Positions 25,722-34,868 are shown, counted from the stretch's first letter. The stretch is 64,000 nt of DNA from Nitrospira sp. SG-bin1 (GCA_002083365.1 LVWS01000034.1:78083-142082); one strand, 5' to 3'. Notes: generated by a model from the sequence alone, not told the origin. Translations and numbers: made by a program.

Positions 25722-26384
25722 ATGACTTCGACACGAACCGTCTTACGATTTCCGCGAAGCAGTTTTCACAAACGTCTCGAGCTGGCGACTCGTCAGGTCC
25801 ATCACCGTCTCGAAACACGGCTCCCGCTATTGGAGAGCGGCCTTACGCCCGAACGCTATCGTGATGTGCTTCGGGTATTTTTCGGATTCTACCTGCCGCT
25901 CGAAGCATCCCTGGACTCGTCCGCTCCTCCGGTGTTACGCGCCACGGTGGCATGCCGCAGTAAATCATGGTGGCTATTGGAGGATCTCATGTCCCTGGGC
26001 GATTCCACGGCTGTCATCGGCACACTGCCCCTCTGTCAAGAGTTGCCGACCATCACAAACCAGGCGGAGGTGCTCGGATCCTTATATGTCGTGGAAGGAG
26101 CCACATTAGGCGGGCAAATCATACTCAAGAGCTTGCGCGGCTCGCTGGGCCCGAACGCCGATCGCTTCGCGCGATTCTTCACCAGTTACGGCGTTCGTGT
26201 GCCCGACATGTGGAGCCAGTTCCTGCGTATCTTGGAGGCGGCGGCCTACGACCGGCTGCAAGAGGAGGCGATCATCGCCAGCGCCCGCCGAACCTTTTCC
26301 TCTTTCGAACAATGGCTTGTGCTCAACCATGCCGCCGATCCACCGGCGGCCCCTTACCACTCCTTAGCTCTCCATGCCTCCTGA
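25722..26384 (+). CDS. bphO: Heme oxygenase (biliverdin-producing), BphO type
   Basis: The 220-residue protein has the heme oxygenase fold. A proximal histidine lies in LATRQVHHRLETRLPLL (residues 22-38), and the distal helix signature is LGSLYVVEGATLGGQIIL. It opens heme to biliverdin, iron and CO. It overlaps the phytochrome gene by 11 bp, so it supplies the chromophore for BphP. This bphO-bphP order is common. A perfect CTAGGG dyad lies upstream, implying regulated expression. Confidence 0.95.
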   Translation: MTSTRTVLRFPRSSFHKRLELATRQVHHRLETRLPLLESGLTPERYRDVLRVFFGFYLPLEASLDSSAPPVLRATVACRSKSWWLLEDLMSLGDSTAVIGTLPLCQELPTITNQAEVLGSLYVVEGATLGGQIILKSLRGSLGPNADRFARFFTSYGVRVPDMWSQFLRILEAAAYDRLQEEAIIASARRTFSSFEQWLVLNHAADPPAAPYHSLALHAS

Positions 26385-28677
26385 CCAAAGCGAAGTGCCC
26401 ATCACCGCCCGGAACGTCGACCTTTCGAACTGCGACCGGGAACAGGTCCAATTCTGTGGAGCGATCCAACCGCATGGAGTGCTTCTCGTCTTGAGCGAAC
26501 CTGATTGTATGATCACGCACGTCAGCGCGAACACGGAGGAACGGCTCGGGCTGACGTCCGAAGACCTGCTGGGACAACCTATCGACCGGCTCTTGAACCA
26601 CGAAGAGGCCCAATTATTCCGTCGTCAGGTGAGCCACGAAAAGAACCTGACCTGCCCTCCGGTGTGTCTTTTCACTGCACCGGTCCCCGGTCCGATGAAA
26701 GAAGCCTATTTCTTCGTCCATCGAAACGAGAACGGGCTGCTCATCGTCGAACTGGAGGGCAAGGGACTACCTGGTCCGGTCTCCCTGCAAGACCTCTATT
26801 CCGAAGTGCGTGCCAGCATGGCCGACCTGCAGCGCACCGAATCGCTGCAGGCCTTCTTCGACCTAGCGGTGTCCCGTATCCGTCGCTTTACCGGGTACGA
26901 TCGCGTGCTGGCCTATAAGTTTCTCGAGGACCGCAGTGGTTGGGTGCTGGCGGAAGATCGGGAAGAGGGTCTAGAGAGCTATGTCGGCCTGCATTATCCC
27001 GCGAGCGACATCCCCGAACCGGCCCGTCGGCTATTTTCCATGAAATGGATCAGTCATCTTCCCGATGTGGGCTATGAACCGGTGCCGCTCATCGCGAAGC
27101 AGGGCGAGGAGGAGAAGCCGTTGGACCTCAGCTATTCCATCCTGCGCAGCGTCTCCGTGATGTACAGCGGGTATCTCAAGAACATGGGTGTCAAGAGCAC
27201 GATGGTCCTGACCCTGCTGAAAAACGGCAAGCTCTGGGGCTTGATCTCGTGCATGCACCATCGAAATCCCAAACACGTCGCCTATGAACACCGCACCGCC
27301 GCGGAATTTTTGGCGCACCTCATGTCGCTCGCCATGGCGTCCAAAGAAGAGTTGCAGGACCGAGAATACGTCGGACAGTTGAAAGGGCTCCATGCCACGA
27401 TGATGGAACAGATGCTGCGGCACGTGAACTTTCAGGAGGGCTTGCTCCGGCACGAGACCAACTTATTGTCCTATTTCGGAGCGAGCGGCGCGGTGGTCGC
27501 CCTGGACGGTCATCTCCACAAGCTGGGCAGGACGCCGGACGACAGCCGGCTGAAAGACCTGGTGACATGGCTCGCGGATCACATGGGACAGGATACCTAT
27601 GCCACTGATCGATTGTCGGCGGCCTACTCCCCTGCGGCAGCGTTTCATGAACTGGCGTCCGGTCTGCTGGCCCTGCGCCTGTTCACGCACAAACCCCATT
27701 TCATTCTGTGGTTCTTGCCCGAAGTGGCCAAGACTGTGAACTGGGCCGGTGATCCGCACAAGCCGGTGGACGTATCCCGGATCGACGGCGAAGAGCGGCT
27801 CATCCCGCGCGCATCCTTCGCGCTCTGGAAGGAATCGGTTCGTGGCTCGTCCCGCCCTTGGCGCGAGAGCGAACTGGCCGCGGCGGCGGACTTGCGCCGG
27901 GCCATCGTGGACGTGGTGTTACGCAAAGCGGAGGAATTGGCGCGCGCCAACGAGGAGCTGACGCGCAGCAACGTGGAACTGGACGCCTTTGCCTATATCG
28001 CCAGCCATGATCTGAAGGAACCGCTGCGCGGCATCCATAACTATGCCCGCTTCGTGCTGGAAGACTACGAGGACAAGCTCGACGCCGAAGGGCAAAAGAA
28101 GCTGCGGACCATGATGAAGCTCACCGAACGGATGGATGAGCTGATCAACGGTCTCTTGCACTATTCCCGGTTGAGTCGTGAAGCATTGGAAGGCGAGCCG
28201 ACGGACCTGGCATCGCTGGTGCGGCGGGTGGTGCAATCCCTGAAGCCCCGTCTGGACGAGCTTCAAGTGGCCGTTCGAACGACCGGCCCCCTTCCCACGC
28301 TTTCGGTCAATCCGGTGATGTTCCAGGAGGTCTTCGCCAACCTCATCACGAACGCGATGAAATACAACGACAAGCCCGAGAAGTGGATCGAGATCGGTGT
28401 CTCGGCCGAAGAACCAGCTTCTCAGCGAACGGTTGCCGCGCAGGAGGAGGGGATGACCGTCCTCCATGTCAAGGACAACGGCATCGGGATTCCGACCAGA
28501 CATCAGGAACAGATATTCAATATGTTTCGCCGCCTCCACGCGCGCGACGCCTATGGGGGAGGGACCGGCGTCGGCCTGACGATCGCGAAGAAAATCATCG
28601 AGCGGCACGGAGGGCGGCTCTGGGTCGAATCGGAGCCGACGGTCGGTTCCACTTTTTTTATTGCTTTACCGAGATAG
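26374..28677 (+). CDS. bphP: Bacteriophytochrome histidine kinase
   Basis: The 767-residue photoreceptor has PAS (about 20-120), GAF (about 140-310), PHY (about 325-500), HisKA (about 530-600) and HATPase (about 640-767) domains. Biliverdin-attachment Cys20 is in VDLSNCDREQ. The chromophore pocket motif PASDIP is present, as is GLHYPASDIPEPARRL. The phosphorylated His is in YIASHDLKEPLRGIHNY, and ATP-binding boxes include DNGIGIPTRHQEQIF and GGTGVGLTIAKKII. It senses red/far-red light and signals to response regulators encoded immediately downstream. There is no fused receiver. Confidence 0.97.
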   Translation: MPPDQSEVPITARNVDLSNCDREQVQFCGAIQPHGVLLVLSEPDCMITHVSANTEERLGLTSEDLLGQPIDRLLNHEEAQLFRRQVSHEKNLTCPPVCLFTAPVPGPMKEAYFFVHRNENGLLIVELEGKGLPGPVSLQDLYSEVRASMADLQRTESLQAFFDLAVSRIRRFTGYDRVLAYKFLEDRSGWVLAEDREEGLESYVGLHYPASDIPEPARRLFSMKWISHLPDVGYEPVPLIAKQGEEEKPLDLSYSILRSVSVMYSGYLKNMGVKSTMVLTLLKNGKLWGLISCMHHRNPKHVAYEHRTAAEFLAHLMSLAMASKEELQDREYVGQLKGLHATMMEQMLRHVNFQEGLLRHETNLLSYFGASGAVVALDGHLHKLGRTPDDSRLKDLVTWLADHMGQDTYATDRLSAAYSPAAAFHELASGLLALRLFTHKPHFILWFLPEVAKTVNWAGDPHKPVDVSRIDGEERLIPRASFALWKESVRGSSRPWRESELAAAADLRRAIVDVVLRKAEELARANEELTRSNVELDAFAYIASHDLKEPLRGIHNYARFVLEDYEDKLDAEGQKKLRTMMKLTERMDELINGLLHYSRLSREALEGEPTDLASLVRRVVQSLKPRLDELQVAVRTTGPLPTLSVNPVMFQEVFANLITNAMKYNDKPEKWIEIGVSAEEPASQRTVAAQEEGMTVLHVKDNGIGIPTRHQEQIFNMFRRLHARDAYGGGTGVGLTIAKKIIERHGGRLWVESEPTVGSTFFIALPR

Positions 28678-28685
28678 GCGCAGTT

Positions 28686-29132
28686 GTGCGAATTATTCTC
28701 ATCGCGGAAGACAATGATGAAGATCTTATCGCGTTCCAGCGGGTGATGCGTCGATCGAACGGCCCGCCTCTCGTTCGATGTCGCGACGGCGAGGACGTGT
28801 TGAACTATTTGACCAACCCCCCGGACGGAACTACCCATCTGCCTTCGCTGATCCTGCTTGACCTGAATATGCCGGGCACCGATGGACGGGAAACATTGGC
28901 GCGCCTCAAGAGCGATCCGGACTTTCGTTCGATCCCGACCGTGGTCTTCAGCACGTCATCCAGTCCGAAGGACGTGGATTATTGTTACGACCAGGGCGCC
29001 AACGGGTATATGAGCAAGCCGGTCAAATACACGGATCTCGAAGACATCCTGCTGGGCTTCGTCGAATACTGGGACAAGATCATGATATTACCTCCCCCCA
29101 AAATATTGAGTGAACGAGGGCCCGCCCAATGA
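28686..29132 (+). CDS. Receiver-only response regulator (Rcp1-like)
   Basis: GTG 28686 starts a 148-residue single receiver domain. It has IILIAEDNDEDLIAFQRV (acidic pair), LILLDLNMPGTDGRETL (phospho-Asp), TVVFSTSSSPKDV and MSKPVKYTDLEDIL (conserved Lys). The pattern matches Rcp1/CheY-like partners of phytochromes, with no output domain. It starts 8 bp after bphP and overlaps the next regulator by ATGA, so it is the direct phosphoacceptor by position. Confidence 0.93.
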   Translation: MRIILIAEDNDEDLIAFQRVMRRSNGPPLVRCRDGEDVLNYLTNPPDGTTHLPSLILLDLNMPGTDGRETLARLKSDPDFRSIPTVVFSTSSSPKDVDYCYDQGANGYMSKPVKYTDLEDILLGFVEYWDKIMILPPPKILSERGPAQ

Positions 29133-29539
29133 AGACTCCGGTGAATGTTCTGTTGATCGACGACAGCTCCGAGGACCGGCATATCTACCGCCGGTTCCTC
29201 GAACGATTACCCACGAACTATGTCGTGCACGAAGCGAAAGACGGAGCCTCGGGGGTGGAAGCAGCCGCGCGCCTAGAGCCGGATTGCATTATCCTGGATC
29301 TGAAGTTGCCGGACCAATCGGGCTTCGAAGTGTTGGTCCAACTCGTCGGCGAAGACCCTCCGCCCAAGATCCCGGTGATCATGTTGACCAGCTCCGTATC
29401 CGACACGCTCTCGAAGGGAGCTTTGTGGTTCGGCGCGCAACAATACCTGATCAAAGGCCGGTTCGAGGCGGAACAGCTGGACCAAGCGATCAGGGATGCG
29501 GTCGCGCGTGTGGCAGCTCTAACGCCAAAAAAGAGCTGA
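29129..29539 (+). CDS. Second receiver-only response regulator
   Basis: The 136-residue receiver domain has VLLIDDSSEDRHIYRRFL, CIILDLKLPDQSGFEVL (phospho-Asp), VIMLTSSVSDTLSK and QQYLIKGRFEAEQLDQAI (Lys switch position). No output domain follows. It is translationally coupled to the previous regulator (ATGA). Two receivers after one phytochrome suggest a branched output or a phosphate sink. Confidence 0.92.
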   Translation: MKTPVNVLLIDDSSEDRHIYRRFLERLPTNYVVHEAKDGASGVEAAARLEPDCIILDLKLPDQSGFEVLVQLVGEDPPPKIPVIMLTSSVSDTLSKGALWFGAQQYLIKGRFEAEQLDQAIRDAVARVAALTPKKS

Positions 29540-29601
29540 TCGACTCGCTTCAACGCGACGACGGACGTGGTCTTCACACGTGATGACGGGCGCGACCGGT
29601 T

Positions 29602-30156
29602 CTACCAATAATAGGGAAAGCCGTAGTACCCCATGTATCCCCAACCATGGGGATAGGCGTAGCCATAATATGGCGCATAGCCGCGACCTCTCGCGCGATC
29701 CCAATCCCACACCGTGACATGTTTGAGCTCCAGCTGGGGAACCTGTTGCTGCACCTCATCGATGGTGATGGTCGTCGTGCCCTGCACTTCTCCCACCACC
29801 GTGATGCGCGTTTTCTCCTCGTCGAATATCGCCGGATCCGACACCTGATCGCCCCGGTCAATCACCACGAATCGTCCCTTCGACTCGGTTTCGCGACCCG
29901 TCGGAATCAGCTCTTCGGACAAGGGAATCTGCAGCACTTCGATTCTCGTGCCTTCCTTCACGCGTTGAGCCGACAGCACTTTCCCGCCCGCCAACATCAG
30001 TTTCCCTCGATGGGCTTGCGGATCATTTTTGATATCGGCGTAGCGCAGGTCACGATCGACCTTCCCTTCCAGCCGATCCGGAATGACGTCCGTCCGATCA
30101 CATCCACCGACGAACATAAGCACGACCGACATCGCCGCGAGTATCAGCCGATTCAT
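29602..30156 (-). CDS. Slp family outer-membrane lipoprotein, copy 1
   Basis: The lipobox is VGGC, and the mature protein starts at Cys. The Slp core is visible as RDLRYADIKNDPQAHRGKLMLAGGKVLSAQ, GTRIEVLQIPL, SKGRFVVIDRGDQVSDPAIF and TVVGEVQGTTTITID. The tail is Tyr/Gly/Trp-rich (YYGYAYPHGWGYMGYYGF). E. coli Slp is a starvation-induced outer-membrane lipoprotein. ATG 30156 has AAGGATGG upstream. It lies 95 bp from its tandem copy, about 75% identical by eye. Confidence 0.92.
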   Translation of the reverse strand: MNRLILAAMSVVLMFVGGCDRTDVIPDRLEGKVDRDLRYADIKNDPQAHRGKLMLAGGKVLSAQRVKEGTRIEVLQIPLSEELIPTGRETESKGRFVVIDRGDQVSDPAIFDEEKTRITVVGEVQGTTTITIDEVQQQVPQLELKHVTVWDWDRARGRGYAPYYGYAYPHGWGYMGYYGFPYYW

Positions 30157-30251
30157 GACATACCATCCTTTCAATAAGTCCACCGGCCGCGCGACAAACG
30201 GCCACGGCTATGCAATCTTCTGTGAACCATGTTTCGCGACGACAAGTGCAT

Positions 30252-30803
30252 CTACCAATAATAGGGATAGCCGTAGTACCCCCGGTATCCCCAAGCATAG
30301 GGATATCCGTAGCCGGCGTACGGACCATACCCGCCTTTCACGCGATCCCAATCCCACACCGTGACATGTTTGAGTGCCAGCTGAGGTACTTGTTGTTGCA
30401 CCTCATCGATGGTAATGGTGGTCATGCCCACCACTTCCCCGACGGCAGTGATGCGCTTCTTTTCATCCTCGAATACGGCGGGATCCGATACCTTATCGTT
30501 CCGGTCGATGACCACGAATCGCCCCTTCGATTCGGTCTCTTTTCCGGTGGGAATCAAATCTTCGGACAACGGTATCTGTAATACTTCAAGTCTTGTCCCT
30601 TCTTGCGTCCGTTTTGCCGACAACACCTTCCCGCCCGCGAGCATCAGTTTGCCTCGATGGGCTTGCGGATTGTTCTTGATGTCGGAATAGCGCAGGTCAC
30701 GATCGACCTTCCCTTCCAACCTCTCCGGGATCACGTCCTTCTGATTGCATCCACCGAAAAACAGAGGAGACGTGAACAACATCGCGACCATCAATAAATA
30801 CAT
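30252..30803 (-). CDS. Slp family outer-membrane lipoprotein, copy 2
   Basis: A strong AAGGAGG precedes ATG 30803. The lipobox is FGGC. The core matches copy 1 (DRDLRYSDIKNNPQAHRGKLMLAGGKVLSAK, GTRLEVLQIPL, TAVGEVVGMTTITIDEVQQQVP), and the tail is again aromatic/glycine-rich. The high identity points to a recent tandem duplication. A third copy is at 47534-48085. The divergent tails could interact with different partners, which is inference. Confidence 0.92.
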   Translation of the reverse strand: MYLLMVAMLFTSPLFFGGCNQKDVIPERLEGKVDRDLRYSDIKNNPQAHRGKLMLAGGKVLSAKRTQEGTRLEVLQIPLSEDLIPTGKETESKGRFVVIDRNDKVSDPAVFEDEKKRITAVGEVVGMTTITIDEVQQQVPQLALKHVTVWDWDRVKGGYGPYAGYGYPYAWGYRGYYGYPYYW

Positions 30804-31028
30804 AGACCCACCTCCTTCTTTTTCTGCAGAACTGGTTCTAAGGCCTTTTCTTGGTGTTCCTGCAAAGGTGATTCCAGGGCCGGAAGCTTGGGAAGTAGGA
30901 ACACGCCCGGTTCTTTCCACTGAAAAGTTTTGGCGATAAAAGACGACCTGTCCAAGTCGAGACGGAATGTCCCTCGACCGGCATCTTGTGCTCGTGCCGC
31001 CGCTGCGAAAGGATGGTATCGGGACTTA

Positions 31029-32384
31029 TTACGTGGGTCCTTCGCTTCCCGCGGGATATTCCTGCAACGGACTACGTCCTTCCGCCCAAGCATCCAAAAT
31101 CGGTTGGACGATACGCCAGGATTCTTCAGCTTCATCGTGACGAATGGACAATGTCTGATCTCCATGGATGACGTCCAGCAAGACTTGACCGTAGGCGGGA
31201 ATCGTTTGCCTGACGAATTGTTTTTCCAACGCCGTTTCCTTGAGGCTGAACAGCTCATCCGCGCCGGTGACATTGAGATGGAGGTCGATGCGATCCGGGT
31301 CGAATTGCATGCGAAGTCGATTGTGCTGAACGGATGTGCCCGGTTCGAATGCCAGATGAGGCACCGGTTTGAAATGGACGACCATCTCCTGGCGGTCTCG
31401 CGCCAGCGCCTTTCCGGTACGAAGCATGAAGGGAACCCCCGCCCAACGCCAGTTGTCGATGTACAGGACGACTTTCACGAACGTTTCCGTCCGGCGCTCC
31501 GGTTTGATGCCTGCTTCATCGACATAAGCCTGGATCGCCCGGTCGCCGATTCGGCCGGCACCGTACCGCGCACGCACGGTGCGGGTATGGACCTCTTCCG
31601 CCGTCATGTTGTTCACCGCGCGCAGCACGTCCACTTTTCGGCTACGCAGGTCATGCGCATCGAGCGTCAAGGGAGGCTCCATTGCGACGTAACACAATAC
31701 TTGCAGCAAGTGATTCTGCACCATGTCGCGCAACGCCCCGGCCCGATCGTAATACGAAGAACGCCCCTCCAGGCCCAGCGTTTCATCCCAAATGATTTCC
31801 ACGCGACTGACATGCTCACATGACCACAGGGGTTCGAAAAGCCGGTTGGCGAACCGCAAACCCAGTAGATTCTGCACCGTTCTCATGCCGAGAAAATGGT
31901 CCATGCGGAAGATGGCGGATTCGGAGAACGAGTCATGCAACAACCGGTTCAACGCCCGCGCGGATTCCAGGTCCTCGCCGAACGGTTTTTCGACGATGAT
32001 GCGGGTTCCTTCCTTGGCGGAAGTCGCAACGGCTCGGATGACCGGAGCAAACAATCCAGCGGGCAGCGCGAGATAGGCGACGATCGGCCCCTTGACCTTG
32101 CCCAGCACGGTTTCTACTTGCCGCTGGTCCGTGATATCCGCCTGCTGATATTCAAGACGGGCGATGAGTCGTCCCCGAGCCTGTTCATCGGTGTCGCTAT
32201 GCAAAATCAACTGTTCCTCAACATGCCGACGAAATTTCATGCGGTCCCATGGCTCTCTCCCGATGCCCACAATAGTCGGGGCGTCCGACAGTCTGTCCGC
32301 ATGGAGCAAATGGGCGAAAGCAGGCAATAAAAACCGTCCGGTCAAGTCACCGGTCGCTCCGAATATCACGAATGACTGCGTCAC
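31029..32384 (-). CDS. zwf: Glucose-6-phosphate dehydrogenase, with active-site changes
   Basis: GTG 32384 overlaps the GH15 stop (GTGA). The 451-residue protein has the NADP-binding start FVIFGATGDLTGRFLLP, EKPFGEDLESARALN and RMDHFLGMRTVQNLL. The general-base His region is GALRDMVQNHLLQVL and the substrate Lys is in PFMLRTGKAL. It oxidises glucose 6-phosphate to the lactone and makes NADPH. The canonical RIDHYLGKE reads RMDHFLGMR here, so the phosphate-binding Lys is Met and the next Glu is Arg. This may alter substrate affinity. It is coupled to GH15, which yields glucose from stored glucans or trehalose. Confidence 0.93.
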   Translation of the reverse strand: MTQSFVIFGATGDLTGRFLLPAFAHLLHADRLSDAPTIVGIGREPWDRMKFRRHVEEQLILHSDTDEQARGRLIARLEYQQADITDQRQVETVLGKVKGPIVAYLALPAGLFAPVIRAVATSAKEGTRIIVEKPFGEDLESARALNRLLHDSFSESAIFRMDHFLGMRTVQNLLGLRFANRLFEPLWSCEHVSRVEIIWDETLGLEGRSSYYDRAGALRDMVQNHLLQVLCYVAMEPPLTLDAHDLRSRKVDVLRAVNNMTAEEVHTRTVRARYGAGRIGDRAIQAYVDEAGIKPERRTETFVKVVLYIDNWRWAGVPFMLRTGKALARDRQEMVVHFKPVPHLAFEPGTSVQHNRLRMQFDPDRIDLHLNVTGADELFSLKETALEKQFVRQTIPAYGQVLLDVIHGDQTLSIRHDEAEESWRIVQPILDAWAEGRSPLQEYPAGSEGPT

Positions 32385-34216
32385 GATGTCTTTCGGGCGC
32401 GACAGAGGCGTCCCAAGATCACTCCGCTGGCGATGACACCGATATGGCTGAAGGCTTGGGGATAATTTCCAAGGAATGCTCCGCTCGAGGGGTCGATTTG
32501 TTCCGGAAGCAGACCGAGTGGGTTGGCCCGTGCACACAGCGACTCATACAACTCCAAGGCTTCGTCGATCCGTCCTTGTTTGGCCCAATTGTCGACCAGC
32601 CAGAAACTGCACAAGAGAAAGGCGCCTTCGTGTCCCGTCAAGCCATCCGGCGAATCCTCCAATCGATAACGATACAAGAGTCCCTTTCCGGCGCCGAGAT
32701 GATGCACGACTGCCTCCGTGGTGGCGATCATTCGGGGATGGTCGGCCGGAATGACCCGACGGATGGGCAGGGCGAGCAAACTGGCGTCGAGACCTCCTCC
32801 ACCGAGATGTTCGGTGAACGACTTGAGCTGCGGACTCCACGCTTCATCCGTGATGGCCCGCACGATGCGGTCCGCTTCGGTTTTCCAGCGTGACAAGTCG
32901 CAGGGAAGTCCAAACCGTTCGGCTATACGCACGCCGCGATCAAGGGCGACATGACACAAGGCCGTCGAATATGTGAACCGCCGACCGGAAGTTCTGACCT
33001 CCCAGATTCCTTGGTCCGGTTCATGCCATTCTTGTCCGGCGGCATCGATCAATCGACGCAGCTTTTCCCAGAGCGCCTCGCTCACGCCGCCATGATGCCT
33101 GGTCCATTGGTAGGCACAATCGACGATCTCGCCGAACACATCGTGTTGGCGCTGTTCAGCCGCCCCATTGCCCCAGCGGACGGGTGCGGACCGGCGGTAG
33201 CCTTCGAGTCGTTGATCCTCCGTTTCTTTCAGTGGACCATCTCCGTCGATATCGTACAGTACCCGGGGCCGTCCATCCTTCTCCACCGCATCGAGGACCC
33301 ATCCCAAGAAACCCGCTGCTTCTTGCGGAAGCCCCACTCGCAGGAGCGCATAGACCGATAACGCCGCATCTCGGATCCATGCGTACCGGTAATCCCAATT
33401 GCGCACCCCGCCGATTTCTTCTGGAAGGGACGACGTCGGCGCGGCAATGATCGCACCGCTGTCGAAATGGTCGAGAAGTTTCAGCGTGACGGCCGAACGT
33501 CGGACCGCCTCTGTCTGCGGCCCGTCATAGTCGATATGCGCCGTCCAGCGCCGCCATGCGTCGCGTGTGGCGGACAAGAGATCTTCCGCCTCGATGGGAT
33601 GGTGATGGTGATGTCCGGCGCTCCAACCTAGAATGATCGGGACCCGCTCCCCCGCCTTCAGATCAAGAGTGGAATCGAGACCTTGCAACGGTACGCCGGC
33701 CCGCAGTTGAAGATCGAGATCTTCCTGCTCCAGGCAGCGGAGCCTCAACCCATCGCCTCGCCGTTCAATCTTCGCCCCGCCTCTCGGCTCCAATCGGATA
33801 TGCAGCCGTACATGCCCCGATATCACCTGCGCGTATCTCAACAATTCATGTCGCCCTGCCGCGACATCTTCCGTCAGATCGGCGCCGGAACGAACCGGCA
33901 TGGCGTCGGTCAGGCGTACCACCCCCGTCTTGGCCCGGAGTTCGGTGACCAGAATCGCGGTGTCGGGTTCGTAATAGTGACGTGCCTCACTCAGCCCATC
34001 CGGCTGGATGGTAAAGGCCCCGCCATGGTGAGTATCCAGTATCCCGCAAAACAATGGAGGTGAATCAAACCGCGGCAAGCACAGCCATGGAATACTCCCG
34101 TCCCGCCCCACCAATGCGACCGTGGTTCCGTCCCCGATCAGCCCGTAATCTTCCAGCGGCAGATATCCGTCGGTCTGTCCGAGAGGTCCCCACTTACTTT
34201 TGATAGGATCAGTCAC
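32381..34216 (-). CDS. Glycoside hydrolase family 15 (glucoamylase or trehalase)
   Basis: The 611-residue protein has the bacterial GH15 layout, an N-terminal beta-sandwich (about 15-250) then an (alpha/alpha)6 barrel. Family stretches are YLPLEDYGLIGDGTTVALVGRDGSIPWLCLPRFDSPPLF, IGGVRNWDYRYAWIRDAALSVYALLRVG and LPEQIDPSSGAFLGNYPQAFSHIG, the last containing the expected general base Glu. Family members release glucose from alpha-glucans, and some hydrolyse trehalose. The overlap with zwf suggests that glucose released here feeds the oxidative pentose phosphate pathway. No signal peptide is present. Confidence 0.95.
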   Translation of the reverse strand: MTDPIKSKWGPLGQTDGYLPLEDYGLIGDGTTVALVGRDGSIPWLCLPRFDSPPLFCGILDTHHGGAFTIQPDGLSEARHYYEPDTAILVTELRAKTGVVRLTDAMPVRSGADLTEDVAAGRHELLRYAQVISGHVRLHIRLEPRGGAKIERRGDGLRLRCLEQEDLDLQLRAGVPLQGLDSTLDLKAGERVPIILGWSAGHHHHHPIEAEDLLSATRDAWRRWTAHIDYDGPQTEAVRRSAVTLKLLDHFDSGAIIAAPTSSLPEEIGGVRNWDYRYAWIRDAALSVYALLRVGLPQEAAGFLGWVLDAVEKDGRPRVLYDIDGDGPLKETEDQRLEGYRRSAPVRWGNGAAEQRQHDVFGEIVDCAYQWTRHHGGVSEALWEKLRRLIDAAGQEWHEPDQGIWEVRTSGRRFTYSTALCHVALDRGVRIAERFGLPCDLSRWKTEADRIVRAITDEAWSPQLKSFTEHLGGGGLDASLLALPIRRVIPADHPRMIATTEAVVHHLGAGKGLLYRYRLEDSPDGLTGHEGAFLLCSFWLVDNWAKQGRIDEALELYESLCARANPLGLLPEQIDPSSGAFLGNYPQAFSHIGVIASGVILGRLCRARKTS

Positions 34217-34284
34217 AGGCAGGCCGGGCTCGGATAAATATCACGCTTTCTTCGCACTCAAAACGTTTGGAACGGCCTTTTCCG

Positions 34285-34313
34285 AGCGCCCCAACGGATC
34301 ACGATGGGGCGCT
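34285..34313. terminator. Strong hairpin between genes
   Basis: Arms AGCGCCCCA and TGGGGCGCT form a perfect 9-bp stem with an 11-nt loop. It lies 22 bp past the stop of the gene at 34335-34802 and upstream of GH15. No U-tract follows on the minus strand, so it may be a weak terminator or an mRNA-stabilising hairpin. Confidence 0.5.
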
Positions 34314-34334
34314 TCAATATCTCTTACCTTCCTC

Positions 34335-34802
34335 TTATCTTCCATGATAGCCGGGGACGGAGCCACCGCCTGAAGAAAAGCCGCCGCCGTCCATTCCGCT
34401 CAAACCTTGGACCGCCGGATCGCCTCCGGACGGACCGCCGCCGAAGAAGGGACGGTCTACACCTTCGGTGTGACCATTGACGCTGGGGGACATATCGACT
34501 GATGGACTACCAAAGGACTGGGTGTCCATTACACCGGAACTCTCCTGGGATTCACGTTCACCGGTCAATTTTCCTCCCCACGTTCCACTGAACAGCTCAC
34601 TGCCGTAACTGTAAATCCCTTTACCTCCGAGGTCCGGGCGATCGGTCTCCCAACGTTCAGTAGTCTGCACGTTAAGGATGAATGAATCTTGCGCGTTCCG
34701 GCTTTCTGCAGAGTACGGCAGTCCCTTCGCTGACACGAAGACCGGCACGGCCAACCAGATACCGGTCGCCAACACACACGAACATAGATTTTTATATGTC
34801 AT
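34335..34802 (-). CDS. Secreted glycine/serine-rich hypothetical protein
   Basis: AAAGGAGTC lies upstream of ATG 34802. A signal peptide (cleavage near VSA, residue about 25) is followed by a 130-residue low-complexity polypeptide rich in Gly, Ser, Asp and Phe. GGG and SGG clusters near the C-terminus would make it disordered. No family is recognised. It could be an envelope or extracellular matrix component, which is inference from composition only. Confidence 0.7.
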   Translation of the reverse strand: MTYKNLCSCVLATGIWLAVPVFVSAKGLPYSAESRNAQDSFILNVQTTERWETDRPDLGGKGIYSYGSELFSGTWGGKLTGERESQESSGVMDTQSFGSPSVDMSPSVNGHTEGVDRPFFGGGPSGGDPAVQGLSGMDGGGFSSGGGSVPGYHGR

Positions 34803-34868
34803 CGTATGACTCCTTTCAGTTCAATCACTCGACGTAACCGCCTTACAGAATGCATTCAACAGAATATT

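Noticed and set aside
30930..31823. Open frame of 297 codons antisense to zwf
   Set aside because: Opposite a convincing dehydrogenase gene and without ribosome site or recognisable motif.
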